Below are positions 6,325 through 13,522 of a stretch of DNA of 16,436 nt, in pieces (position 1 is the first letter of the stretch; every line of letters starts with the position of its first letter). The notes under the pieces were generated by a model. The model ran no database searches and had not been told where the DNA came from. It saw only the letters and a list, made by a program, of their open reading frames with translations. Origin of the DNA: WVXT01 sp964345635 (GTDB lineage: Bacteria > UBA6262 > WVXT01). Made by a program: the position numbers and the translations under genes. Where the stretch lies: the NCBI GenBank assembly GCA_964345635.1, contig CAYFRM010000089.1, forward strand, positions 1-16,436, in the 5' to 3' direction.

Positions 6325-6343
6325 GTTAAGAAGTCATGGATTC

Positions 6344-6361
6344 TTGTGAATTTTTTCACAA
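6344..6361. promoter_or_regulatory. Rex operator, perfect TTGTGAA-N4-TTCACAA
   Basis: An 18-bp perfect inverted repeat with a 4-base centre (TTTT) matches the well-described Rex operator consensus. It lies 19 bases upstream of the ATG at 6324 and about +37 to +54 from the predicted transcription start, so bound Rex would block elongation as a roadblock. The gene for Rex is the one immediately upstream. Rex releases DNA when NADH is high, so this operon should be induced by reductive conditions. Confidence 0.88.
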
Positions 6362-6403
6362 AGTTTCTTAAAAAATTTAAGGCCTGGCTAATTTTAAGTT
6401 TTG

Positions 6404-6432
6404 ATTATACAAAACATATGGATATGTGTCAA
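6404..6432 (-). promoter_or_regulatory. Consensus sigma-70 promoter of the HydB/HydG-like operon
   Basis: On the minus strand TTGACA (6427-6432) and TATAAT (6404-6409) are separated by exactly 17 bases, a perfect match to the housekeeping consensus. Transcription should begin near 6397, giving a leader of about 73 nt. That leader contains an AT-rich inverted repeat (arms about 6367-6377 and 6390-6398) and then the Rex operator. So strong a core promoter implies that control comes mainly from the repressor. Confidence 0.88.
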
Positions 6433-6498
6433 GGAAATCTTTACAGGTATAAAACCCGTCGGTTCCTCGACTTAAGACTTCAGTGACAAAAGATTTCC
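6433..6498. repeat. Perfect 10-bp inverted repeat between rex and the downstream promoter
   Basis: GGAAATCTTT at 6433-6442 is repeated as AAAGATTTCC at 6489-6498, with 46 bases between. The left arm abuts the -35 box of the promoter and the right arm lies 11 bases beyond the rex stop codon. The long loop and the missing T-run make it unlikely to be a standard terminator. It may instead be a spaced protein-binding pair or a weak 3'-end stem for the upstream transcript. Confidence 0.4.
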
Positions 6499-6509
6499 AG
6501 AGGCCCTTC

Positions 6510-7127
6510 TTACTTAGTCAAGAAGCAGCTCAGACTTTGCAGTTCTGTAGACAAGTCTATATTTTTTAACTTCAATCCCTCTGGTAAAGCCAATTTGTAA
6601 GGAGAGAAATTTAAGATCGCTTTCACGCCTGAGCGCACTAAAAGGTCAGCCACCTGCTGGGAGGAGAAATAAGGTACAGCAATGATGGCGATTCTTATCT
6701 TTCTCTCTCTTATCACTTTTGGCATCTGTTTTATATCCAAAATCTCCACTCCCAGCCAGATCTTTCCTATTTTTGTTGGTGAGTTGTCGAAGATGACTGA
6801 AATTTCGAATCCGTGTTGGCGGAATCCGGGATAGGCAGAAAGTGCTCTTCCCAGATTTCCCGCGCCTACTAATGCCACCTGCCATGTCCTATTTAATCCC
6901 AGGGTCTTGTCAAGTCCTCTGCAAAGTTTTCTCACGTAGTACCCTTTCCCTCGCTGACCGAATTGCCCTATATAGGAAAGGTCACGACGTATTTGAGAAG
7001 GCTTAAAATGCATTTTCCTCCCCAACTTCTCGGAAGTTACCAGGGGTTTCCCTTTCTTGAGTATAGACTTTATGTAACGGCGATAAATAGTTAAGCGATT
7101 GATTGTTGTTTCAGGCAGCCTGGCCAT
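6510..7127 (-). CDS. rex: Redox-sensing transcriptional repressor Rex
   Basis: Rex senses the NADH/NAD+ ratio and represses fermentative and respiratory genes when NADH is low. The 205-aa protein has the family layout. An N-terminal winged helix (about residues 1-78) contains LPETTINRL, the recognition region SQIRRDLSYIGQFGQRGKGY and a typical YRRYI segment. A Rossmann domain follows, with GAGNLG at 88-93 and FDNSP, and the C-terminal domain-swap helix ends in LQSLSCFL. I chose the ATG at 7127, preceded by GAGG, over a TTG three codons upstream. It overlaps the end of fdhD by 17 bases and is the last gene of the acs-fdh operon. A perfect Rex operator lies about 150 bases past its stop, so it very probably controls the next operon. 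Whether it also controls the promoter of its own operon cannot be seen. Confidence 0.95.
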   Translation of the reverse strand: MARLPETTINRLTIYRRYIKSILKKGKPLVTSEKLGRKMHFKPSQIRRDLSYIGQFGQRGKGYYVRKLCRGLDKTLGLNRTWQVALVGAGNLGRALSAYPGFRQHGFEISVIFDNSPTKIGKIWLGVEILDIKQMPKVIRERKIRIAIIAVPYFSSQQVADLLVRSGVKAILNFSPYKLALPEGLKLKNIDLSTELQSLSCFLTK

Positions 7128-7911
7128 TGTCCTCAAATATTACCCTTTCTGGATGAGAATATACGTTCATTCGCTCACCTCGACAGAAACCTATCAAGGT
7201 TATTCCTACTCTTTTGGAAATTGCTACTGACAGGTCGGTAGGTGCCCCGCGCGATATCAAGAAAGCAACATTCATTCTCTTTGCCTTAATCACCATTTCT
7301 GAAGAAACTCTTCCCGTAGTCAGAATTACGCAACCCCTTGTGTCAATCCCTTCCATAATACATTTTCCTGCAACCTTATCCAGCGCATTATGCCTGCCTA
7401 TGTCTTCACTGAAAATAATAATTCCTCCTTCGTTAGCCAGACCACACGAGTGCACCCCTCCTGTGGTAAGGTACAATTGAGACCTCTTGTAGAATTCTCT
7501 AATCAACTGGCTTATCCAATGAGATGAGAGAGAATTCCCTGCGATCGAAATCTCATCCTCTCCTTGTCCCCCAGAAGGAAATAGAAACATCCCCTGGCCA
7601 CAGCCAGAAGTTATGACTCTCTCCACAGGCTCTCGTGGTCTATTCTCCACACTTCCTTCTACTATTACTATTCCTCTCTCAGGATCTTCTGAGATCCACT
7701 TTATCTCCTCAAAATGGGAAAGAATCCCCTCGGAGAAAAGAAATCCCACAGCCAGCTCCATAAGTTCCATTGGGGTGCACAGAAGGTTAACTATCTTTTT
7801 TCCATTATGGAATATGGTAATTGAAGATTCTTTCACCACGACATCTTCTACCTGTTTCTTTTCATTTCTATAACTGCGCAATATTGGCAACTTGTGAATG
7901 TTTCCTCTCAT
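7111..7911 (-). CDS. fdhD: Formate dehydrogenase accessory sulfurtransferase FdhD
   Basis: FdhD transfers sulfur from a cysteine desulfurase to the molybdenum or tungsten bis-MGD cofactor before it enters formate dehydrogenase. Family signatures are clear: LCTPMELMELAVGFLFSEGI, TTGGVHSCGL, EDIGRHNALDKV, TGRVSSEMV, and GITLIGFCRGERMNVYSHPE near the C-terminus. The sulfur-carrying loop reads TSGCGQG with a single cysteine (C104) where E. coli FdhD has CxxC. I start at the ATG at 7911 (266 aa), because the 34 extra upstream residues of the longest frame lie inside mobA and do not resemble FdhD. The gene overlaps mobA by 44 bases and rex by 17, so the three are surely cotranscribed. Confidence 0.93.
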   Translation of the reverse strand: MRGNIHKLPILRSYRNEKKQVEDVVVKESSITIFHNGKKIVNLLCTPMELMELAVGFLFSEGILSHFEEIKWISEDPERGIVIVEGSVENRPREPVERVITSGCGQGMFLFPSGGQGEDEISIAGNSLSSHWISQLIREFYKRSQLYLTTGGVHSCGLANEGGIIIFSEDIGRHNALDKVAGKCIMEGIDTRGCVILTTGRVSSEMVIKAKRMNVAFLISRGAPTDLSVAISKRVGITLIGFCRGERMNVYSHPERVIFEDNGQAA

Positions 7912-8545
7912 GCAATTGTTCCCGCCTTTTCCTTTCAATCTCAATTGCCTGTTTCCAGTCATCCATAGTATTGATATTGAAAAATGAGATGCCCTGGGGA
8001 TCGAAAATAGCAATCTCCTCTTTTTCCATATACTCTACCTTGACATAGGGCAGAAAGGAGACCATCTTCCTTCCGCCTTCCTTCAGCGCTTTTTCTACGC
8101 CAGGTATACATTTCGAGGAATAGAATGCGTGTAGCGGCTCCAAAAATTTTCCCACCCGCGGAATCAGTACATCTGCTGGGGAAACCCTTCTGGCCATATA
8201 ATCTATAAGTCCCCTTTGAAGAAAAGGCATATCACACCCTACCAGAAAGTTAAACTTCGCCGGAGAGCGTAGAAGACCACTGTATAGGCCACGCAGGGGG
8301 CATTTCGGCCCAACAACATCACTGACCAATTTCACAGAGTTTCCAAATCGATATATCAGTTTTCCCAAATAATCTAGCTTATCTTCACCCACGACTATCA
8401 TAATATCCTCAAAAAGGGAAAGAAGCGCTAGAGTAATTCTCTTGATTAGAATCTCTCCTCCCACCAAGAGACTGGATTTTGAGTGAGGAAGCCTCAAATT
8501 CTCCCCTCCAGCCAATATTATTGCTCCAAAATCTGTCATTCTCAT
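7868..8545 (-). CDS. mobA: Molybdenum cofactor guanylyltransferase MobA
   Basis: MobA adds GMP to molybdopterin to make the guanine dinucleotide cofactor used by formate dehydrogenase. The 225-aa protein has the nucleotidyltransferase fold motifs: LAGGENLRL at 11-19 with Lys23, CPLRGLYSGL at 82-91, the metal-binding GCDMPF with Asp105, and FFNINTMDDW near the C-terminus. The usual LAGGxSxRMGxxK loop has Pro20 where Gly is expected, a small departure. The ATG at 8545 overlaps the preceding stop in an ATGA junction; a second ATG two codons later is also possible. Its place between the formate dehydrogenase genes and fdhD shows that it serves that enzyme. Confidence 0.92.
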   Translation of the reverse strand: MRMTDFGAIILAGGENLRLPHSKSSLLVGGEILIKRITLALLSLFEDIMIVVGEDKLDYLGKLIYRFGNSVKLVSDVVGPKCPLRGLYSGLLRSPAKFNFLVGCDMPFLQRGLIDYMARRVSPADVLIPRVGKFLEPLHAFYSSKCIPGVEKALKEGGRKMVSFLPYVKVEYMEKEEIAIFDPQGISFFNINTMDDWKQAIEIERKRREQLHERKHSQVANIAQL

Positions 8546-9591
8546 TCTTGTTGAATCTCACTGGCGACTTTTGATATGTCGATCTCCGTATAACAAACTT
8601 TCCGGCAACGTCCACAACCGACACATCCCAGAAGTCCTTGATTTTCTTGGGAAAAGAGTAGCTTGCAAAAAAACCTTCTCTTAATTCTATCTCGCTTGTT
8701 TGCTCCGGGGTTAGCTCCACTGGCCATCCTGGCAAAGCCGGAAAAATTACAGGAATCCCATATCCTAATCCTTTCGCCGCTTTCCATATTTCTATCTGCC
8801 TTATCGAGGATACTAAAACAGGTGCAGGTGGGACAAATGTAATTGCATCCCCCGCAATCGAGGCAACGATCCCCTATTTCTTTCCAGAATTCATCATTTA
8901 TGACCGCACCACTAAATCCATCTTCCAATAATCTATCGGTAACTTTCTTTAATTCCACTTTCTCATGAGAAAACTTTTCTTCCAATTTCTCTTCCAAAAT
9001 CTCTTTCTTTTTCCTATGACCAGGGCTAGCCGGTGAGAAAAAATCCGAGTAAGTGGAGACTAACTTTTCTCCCCGGGACGAGTCTACCTCCACCAGGTAA
9101 GAGTTTTCTAATTGGGTCAGTTGCAGGTCATAACCTCGCCTGGCAAAAGGGCCGCTTCCACAAAGAAAGCAGAAACATCTCTCTTCCGGTATAAGACAGT
9201 TAATACCAATAAGAAGGGTACTTCTCCGACGAAACCAATAGTATATATCTTCGTATCCCCCGTGCTCGCGGGAAAAGAACCTATCAGAAAACTCCAGAGC
9301 TGCCAGATCGCAAGGACGAATCCCGAATAATATCCTTCTCTTTCTCTTTGCCTCAACTTGAAAAGAAAAAACTCCCTTTCGGAACTGAAAAAGTTCATCC
9401 GTCTGGGGAAAGAAAAACTGTTTGGCCGAGGAAAGAGGATTACCCTCTAAGAAATCCACTTCACTAATATCTTTTATCTGTTCAAAAGTCCTTCCTCCCA
9501 ATCTTTGAACAGGAGCTACAATTTCCGCCTCTCTATTGACTTCATCGAGGAACTTTAAAAGACTTTCTTTTTTTATAGTCAAAATAATCAA
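8542..9591 (-). CDS. HydB/AsrA-like iron-sulfur subunit paired with formate dehydrogenase
   Basis: This 349-aa protein is a paralogue of the one at 5308-6324. It has the N-terminal words GIRPCDLAALE and ERCFCFLCG, then LVEVDSSRGE, and two C-terminal [4Fe-4S] sites: C243/246/249/253 and C323/326/329/333. The start is a TTG that overlaps the fdh stop codon in a TTGA junction; a second TTG three codons on is an alternative. Directly behind the catalytic subunit, it probably takes electrons from formate oxidation. It could pass them to the HydB/HydG pair of the next operon, or to ferredoxin. The more usual partner of a formate dehydrogenase is a HycB or NuoF type subunit, so this pairing is less common. 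The function is inferred from family and position. Confidence 0.86.
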   Translation of the reverse strand: MIILTIKKESLLKFLDEVNREAEIVAPVQRLGGRTFEQIKDISEVDFLEGNPLSSAKQFFFPQTDELFQFRKGVFSFQVEAKRKRRILFGIRPCDLAALEFSDRFFSREHGGYEDIYYWFRRRSTLLIGINCLIPEERCFCFLCGSGPFARRGYDLQLTQLENSYLVEVDSSRGEKLVSTYSDFFSPASPGHRKKKEILEEKLEEKFSHEKVELKKVTDRLLEDGFSGAVINDEFWKEIGDRCLDCGGCNYICPTCTCFSILDKADRNMESGERIRIWDSCNFSGFARMASGANPGANKRDRIKRRFFCKLLFSQENQGLLGCVGCGRCRKVCYTEIDISKVASEIQQE

Positions 9592-11657
9592 TTATTTTCT
9601 CCCCATAGTTCGACCCTGACCGCACAGACTTTATATTCGGGAATCTTTGCCTGGGGGTCAAGACTATCCAGAGTCAGCCTGTTAGCTGCCGCCTCGGAAA
9701 AATGGAAAGGAATGAAAATCGTCTTTTCCTTAACCTTTTCAGTAAGAAAAGCTTTGGCAATTATCTCTCCTCTGCGGGAAATTACTTTTATCAGTTGTTT
9801 ATTTCTTACGCCCAAAAATAGGCCGTCGCGGGGATTCATCTCCACAAAAGCCTGGGGAACCTCCCTGTGGAGAGTGAAGGTGAGTCTGCTCATCGTTCCC
9901 GTATGCCAGTGTTGATAAATCCTTCCTGTGGTAAGAAGGAAAGGATACTCCTCATCAGTAGTCTCCTGAGCGGGCTCATATTCCACAGGGGCAAAAAGTC
10001 CCTTGCCTCTTTTAAATCCTCCCTTGTGTAGATAAGGCGTTCCGGGATGGCTATCTTGCGGGCAGGGCCACTGCAGCCCTTCAATCTTATCCAGTCTGGG
10101 ATAGCTTACGCCTCCATATATCGGCGTGAGGGAAGATATCTCTTCCATAATTTGAGTGGGATGGGAATACTCCATAGGATACCCTAATTGTTTTGCCAGC
10201 TCGCAGATTATTTTCCAATCGGCTTGACTTTCTCCTTTAGGTTCTACGACCTTCCTTACCCTCTGGATTCTTCTTTCCGTACTGGTAAAAGTGCCATCTT
10301 TTTCGGCAAAAGAGCTCCCGGGCAGGATTATGTCGGCCCACCTGGCTGTTTCGGTAAAGAAAATGTCCTGAACCACTAAGAACTCCAAAGACTCCATAAA
10401 CTTCTCCACGTGGCCAATATTCGGCTCACTGAGTAAAGGATTCTCTCCCATTATATACAAAGCTTGAACGGGATTTCCTGGGACAAACATCTCTGTCTCC
10501 GTAAGCCCGGCAATAGTGGGAAGTTCTACGTCCCAGCACTGTTCAAATTTTTTTCTGCTATCTCCGTCTTCCACTTTCTGGTAGCCGGTAAGGAAATTAG
10601 GCAAGGCACCCATATCACAAGCTCCCTGAACGTTATTCTGTCCCCGCAAAGGATTTACTCCGGTGGAAGGTCTGCCGACATGACCTGTGACCATAGAAAG
10701 ATTTGCTAGGGAAAGAACATTGTCAGTACCCGTGACGTGCTGGGTAATTCCCATTGCGTAGAATATCATTGCTTGACTTGAGCTACCGTAAATCCGTGCT
10801 GCCTCTATTAGTTTCTTAGACGGGATTCCCGTAATTTCCTCTACAAATTGGGGTGTATATTTCTCTACTATCGCCTTCACTGATGAGAAATTTTCTGTGT
10901 ACTTATCGATGAAATCCGAGTCTGCAAGGCCCTCTTTCAAAATTACGTGGATAAGTCCGTTTATCCAGGCAACGTCGGTACCTGGTCGGGCTTGCAAATG
11001 GAGAGTAGCAAATTTGGCAAGATGAATCCTGCGGGGATCTACAAGAATGAGTTTTGCTCCTTGCAGGACTCGCCTTATTATCCTGCCTCCTATTTCCGGA
11101 TGTTGCTCGGTTGTATTGGAACCAGTAACCAGAACGACTTCAGCTTTTTCTATCTCTTCAATGGAATTGGTCATTGCACCGCTTCCAAAAGCTCTCGCCA
11201 GCCCCACCACTGTGGAAGAATGGCAAAGACGGGCACAATGGTCGATATTGTTAGTTTGCAGAACAGCTCGAGCCAATTTCATCATAAGATAGTTCTCTTC
11301 ATTGGTGCACTTGGCTGAACTGATTAGACCTAAAGCAACACTTCCTTTTTTCTCTCGAATATCTTTGAACTTCGATGCTATGAATTTGAGAGCCTTTGTC
11401 CACGAAACTTCCTGGAAATCGTCTAAAGAATCGGTCCTTTTCCTATATCCCCCATCCTTCTTTTTTATTAGAGGTCTTACCAGACGCAGAGGACTCCTAA
11501 CGTACTCATAACAGTTCCATCCCTTGACACAGAGTCTCCCCTGGCTGACAGGACTATCAAATGAAGGCAATGCCTCTACAATTCTTCCCCCTATTTCTCG
11601 GAGAAGGAGAGAACATCCACATCCACACCAGGGGCAAATAGTATGTATAGTGTTCAT
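9588..11657 (-). CDS. fdhA: Formate dehydrogenase catalytic subunit (molybdopterin, cysteine type)
   Basis: This enzyme interconverts formate and CO2 and supplies formate to the methyl branch of the Wood-Ljungdahl pathway. At 689 aa it has the size of the FdhF/FdhA core without a NuoG-like N-terminal extension. The [4Fe-4S] site is C8-x2-C11-x3-C15 with C43. The active-site loop CARLCHSSTV carries cysteine (C145, codon TGC) where FdhF has selenocysteine, followed by the catalytic His146. Later come the molybdopterin motifs VLVTGSNTTEQHP and LRGQNNVQGACDMG, and a C-terminal cofactor domain with LLTTGRIYQHWHTGTMSRLT. The ATG lies nine bases after acsE with a poor ribosome site. Other MopB enzymes are possible, but mobA and fdhD behind it, and the RH/CH loop, favour formate dehydrogenase. 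Mo versus W cannot be read. Confidence 0.9.
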   Translation of the reverse strand: MNTIHTICPWCGCGCSLLLREIGGRIVEALPSFDSPVSQGRLCVKGWNCYEYVRSPLRLVRPLIKKKDGGYRKRTDSLDDFQEVSWTKALKFIASKFKDIREKKGSVALGLISSAKCTNEENYLMMKLARAVLQTNNIDHCARLCHSSTVVGLARAFGSGAMTNSIEEIEKAEVVLVTGSNTTEQHPEIGGRIIRRVLQGAKLILVDPRRIHLAKFATLHLQARPGTDVAWINGLIHVILKEGLADSDFIDKYTENFSSVKAIVEKYTPQFVEEITGIPSKKLIEAARIYGSSSQAMIFYAMGITQHVTGTDNVLSLANLSMVTGHVGRPSTGVNPLRGQNNVQGACDMGALPNFLTGYQKVEDGDSRKKFEQCWDVELPTIAGLTETEMFVPGNPVQALYIMGENPLLSEPNIGHVEKFMESLEFLVVQDIFFTETARWADIILPGSSFAEKDGTFTSTERRIQRVRKVVEPKGESQADWKIICELAKQLGYPMEYSHPTQIMEEISSLTPIYGGVSYPRLDKIEGLQWPCPQDSHPGTPYLHKGGFKRGKGLFAPVEYEPAQETTDEEYPFLLTTGRIYQHWHTGTMSRLTFTLHREVPQAFVEMNPRDGLFLGVRNKQLIKVISRRGEIIAKAFLTEKVKEKTIFIPFHFSEAAANRLTLDSLDPQAKIPEYKVCAVRVELWGENN

Positions 11658-11666
11658 TTCTTATTC

Positions 11667-12455
11667 TTATTTTTTTCTGTAAGCTTCAAGATAGTTATCG
11701 CAATATATCTGTTTCCCCATTAATAGTTCAGCGGTAATCATACTGTTCATCAAATCTTTATCCAAGGGGTCGAGAATCGCTGCATCCAGCCCGGAGGCAA
11801 CGGCCATTGCCAGGTAGGTTCTGTTAACCAGAGAGCGATCGAGCGTCTTCTGAGAAACGTTACTCAATCCTAAAATCGTCCTGGGAGGAGGGTCACAGAG
11901 GAGCTTACACTGCCTTATTGTCTCCAGAACTTCCCGGGAATGGTCCTGCGCCACGTTGACCGGAAGGATCACCCCGTCAATATAAAGATCACTCATCTCT
12001 ATTCCCTGTTCCTGAGCAGAGGTTACAATCTGGGCGGCGATTTCTGCTCTACTCTGTGCATCCTGAGGGATCCCGCTCTTATTCATGGTCAGGCCGATTA
12101 CAGAAGCATTGTATTTCCTGGCTAAAGGAAGAAGCCTGTCCAGTTTTTCCTTGTCCCCAGAGGTGGAATTTATTATCGCTTTACCTTTGCATAATTTGAG
12201 TCCGGTCTCCATTACCTCGAATTTCGTAGTATCGATTGCCAGGGGAGTGTCAGTGACTTCACCAATGGTCGTAACCAGCCACTCCATAGCCCTGAGAGGC
12301 TCTGCGGCGGCAGGGCCAACGTTCACATCCAGCGCGTCTGCTCCTGCCTCCATCTGTTTGCGAGCCAGATCCTGTATAGTAGTCTTGTCTCCTTCTTTAA
12401 TTGCCTTGGCTACATCGTTAAACATACCGTTAATTCTTTCACCGATAATGAACAT
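11667..12455 (-). CDS. acsE: 5-methyltetrahydrofolate:corrinoid iron-sulfur protein methyltransferase AcsE
   Basis: AcsE moves the methyl group of 5-methyltetrahydrofolate onto the cobalt of the corrinoid iron-sulfur protein AcsCD. The 262-aa length equals that of the Moorella enzyme, and the TIM-barrel pterin-binding motifs are kept: IIGERINGMF at the N-terminus, DALDVNVGPA, INSTSGDKEK, GLTMNKSGIPQDA, DLYIDGVILP, and LGLSNVSQ with the asparagine that helps protonate the pterin. The ATG at 12455 is preceded by a tandem GGGAGGGAGG ribosome site. It follows acsD by 52 bases and is followed by the formate dehydrogenase gene after nine. The tetrahydrofolate-specific enzyme points to a bacterial, not archaeal, form of the pathway. 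Confidence 0.95.
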   Translation of the reverse strand: MFIIGERINGMFNDVAKAIKEGDKTTIQDLARKQMEAGADALDVNVGPAAAEPLRAMEWLVTTIGEVTDTPLAIDTTKFEVMETGLKLCKGKAIINSTSGDKEKLDRLLPLARKYNASVIGLTMNKSGIPQDAQSRAEIAAQIVTSAQEQGIEMSDLYIDGVILPVNVAQDHSREVLETIRQCKLLCDPPPRTILGLSNVSQKTLDRSLVNRTYLAMAVASGLDAAILDPLDKDLMNSMITAELLMGKQIYCDNYLEAYRKK

Positions 12456-12458
12456 ATT

Positions 12459-12468
12459 CCTCCCTCCC
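12459..12468 (-). promoter_or_regulatory. Strong tandem ribosome binding site of acsE
   Basis: GGGAGGGAGG lies three bases upstream of the ATG at 12455 and offers two overlapping Shine-Dalgarno registers, at spacings of about 3 and 7 bases. It decides the acsE start and is much stronger than the sites of neighbouring genes. Confidence 0.7.
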
Positions 12469-12471
12469 TGA

Positions 12472-12496
12472 CGGAGTAGCTCCGATTCGTTGGAGC
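12472..12496 (-). promoter_or_regulatory. Two mutually exclusive hairpins in the acsD-acsE gap
   Basis: On the minus strand GCTCC-AACGAATC-GGAGC (12496 to 12479) and CGGAG-CTA-CTCCG (12484 to 12472) share the middle GGAG arm, so only one can form at a time. The acsE ribosome site begins three bases downstream of the second. This geometry could tune translation of acsE, but the stems are only 5 bp. Confidence 0.35.
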
Positions 12497-12507
12497 GTTA
12501 AAATTCC

Positions 12508-13470
12508 TTATTCTTTTTTCATTAAGTCGCCGATAGTCTTCCTGACGCTTTCTATTGCTTCGGGGTGGCACATTACCAGGATGTCTGCTCCTGACTGAAG
12601 ATAACTCACGGCAGTAGTAATCTCCCAGAGGGGCCCCCGGGAAGCTATCGGTCCCCACTCGGGAACCTCTGCTTCGGAAGTCTTAGCTTCCTTGACTCTC
12701 CACACTTCCTGGCCCACGAAATTCACCATGGGCATAGACATCATCCTGTCTCCCTGCAGAGCTGCCAGTCGAGTGCGCTCCATTATGGAATAGGTATATT
12801 CGAGGCCATAGCCCAGAGCTCCTGTGGCCGGGTGCATAATTATCTTCTCCGGAGGAAAACCCATATCCGATATAAGAATATTCAATTGCTTGGCTAAATT
12901 GATATCGATGGGGGATTCGGCAATTATCGAATGTCCATCGCTTTGACAGGCAGCAGTTATCGTCTTGTAGTTTGCTTCCACTGCTATGCCTATCAGGCAG
13001 TTCTCTCCCCGGGCAGCCTCACTGACTGCGGGAATGACTTCCGTATCTTTCTCTGCCTGGTTAGATCCTATGATCATTAGAGGCACGGAAACTGCTCCCA
13101 GAACTTTCTTGACCGTGGCCGAAGCCTCCTGGGGAGAACTATTTTTTGTATCCGGGTGCGTGGCAGCGAGCCGCAGGCACAAGAAATCGGCTCCATACTC
13201 CTTCGTGCATTTCCTGGCCCATTCTGCCGGGTCACCCAGCACATCTCCAAACGGCTCTTTCAGTACAGCCGGCCAATCGGGAGGTTCCATATCCCAGACT
13301 TCCATACCAATTGCCGGAGGATTGGGTATAGCTCCTTCAAAATGGAGGAACGGCAGAGTAGTAGCTCCCCCGACTTTAATGAGAGAGCTCCTCGTTCCAC
13401 CCTCTTTCTCAGTCGCTCCGATAATTACCTCGTTAACCTTACTTGCCCACTTCTCAATAGCTTTTTCCAA
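12508..13470 (-). CDS. acsD: Corrinoid iron-sulfur protein small subunit AcsD
   Basis: AcsD is the TIM-barrel small subunit of the corrinoid iron-sulfur protein that carries the methyl group from AcsE to acetyl-CoA synthase. At 320 aa it matches the family. Visible blocks are GGATTLPFLHFEGAIPNPP, PAIGMEVWDMEPPDWP, ADFLCLRLAATHPD, PLMIIGSNQAEKDTEVIPAV, IMHPATGALGYGLEYTYSIM and the terminal HPEAIESVRKTI. The start is TTG, supported by AGGAG at a 7-base spacing. It lies between the CooC-like ATPase and acsE, as expected from acs clusters. A 113-base gap upstream holds a three-way-junction fold. Its large partner AcsC is encoded at the right edge of the window. Confidence 0.94.
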   Translation of the reverse strand: MEKAIEKWASKVNEVIIGATEKEGGTRSSLIKVGGATTLPFLHFEGAIPNPPAIGMEVWDMEPPDWPAVLKEPFGDVLGDPAEWARKCTKEYGADFLCLRLAATHPDTKNSSPQEASATVKKVLGAVSVPLMIIGSNQAEKDTEVIPAVSEAARGENCLIGIAVEANYKTITAACQSDGHSIIAESPIDINLAKQLNILISDMGFPPEKIIMHPATGALGYGLEYTYSIMERTRLAALQGDRMMSMPMVNFVGQEVWRVKEAKTSEAEVPEWGPIASRGPLWEITTAVSYLQSGADILVMCHPEAIESVRKTIGDLMKKE

Positions 13471-13477
13471 TTTTATG

Positions 13478-13482
13478 CTCCT
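13478..13482 (-). promoter_or_regulatory. Shine-Dalgarno AGGAG that sets the TTG start of acsD
   Basis: AGGAG on the minus strand stands exactly seven bases before the TTG at 13468-13470. No ATG is available in frame nearby, so this site supports the rare TTG start. Confidence 0.7.
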
Positions 13483-13522
13483 ATATCTTAAAAAACTCTG
13501 ACTTTATGCGCCCAAAATCTTT

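Noticed and set aside
6335..6337. Three-codon leader peptide (ATG ACT TCT TAA) just before the HydB-like start as an attenuator
   Set aside because: It has no ribosome site and is too short to carry regulatory codons; a chance ATG is more likely.
6433..6498. Rho-independent terminator after rex
   Set aside because: The stem has a 46-base loop and is AT-rich, and no T-run follows the stem on the minus strand.
7891..7897. TTGTGAA word inside fdhD as a further Rex site
   Set aside because: It is a half-site within coding sequence with no inverted partner at the proper spacing.
7912..8013. Longer fdhD start 34 codons upstream
   Set aside because: The added residues come from inside mobA in another frame and do not resemble the FdhD N-terminus; the ATG at 7911 fits the family.
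8409..8735. 108-aa minus-strand frame spanning the HydB-like/mobA junction
   Set aside because: It is out of frame with two confidently assigned genes that meet in an ATGA overlap, and it has no recognisable content.
12085..12471. 128-aa plus-strand frame antisense to acsE
   Set aside because: It mirrors a highly conserved acsE sequence and its composition (Ser/Leu/Ala-rich) is typical of an antisense shadow.
12986..13501. 171-aa plus-strand frame antisense to acsD
   Set aside because: Same reasoning: no motif, no ribosome site, and complete overlap with a clear acsD.
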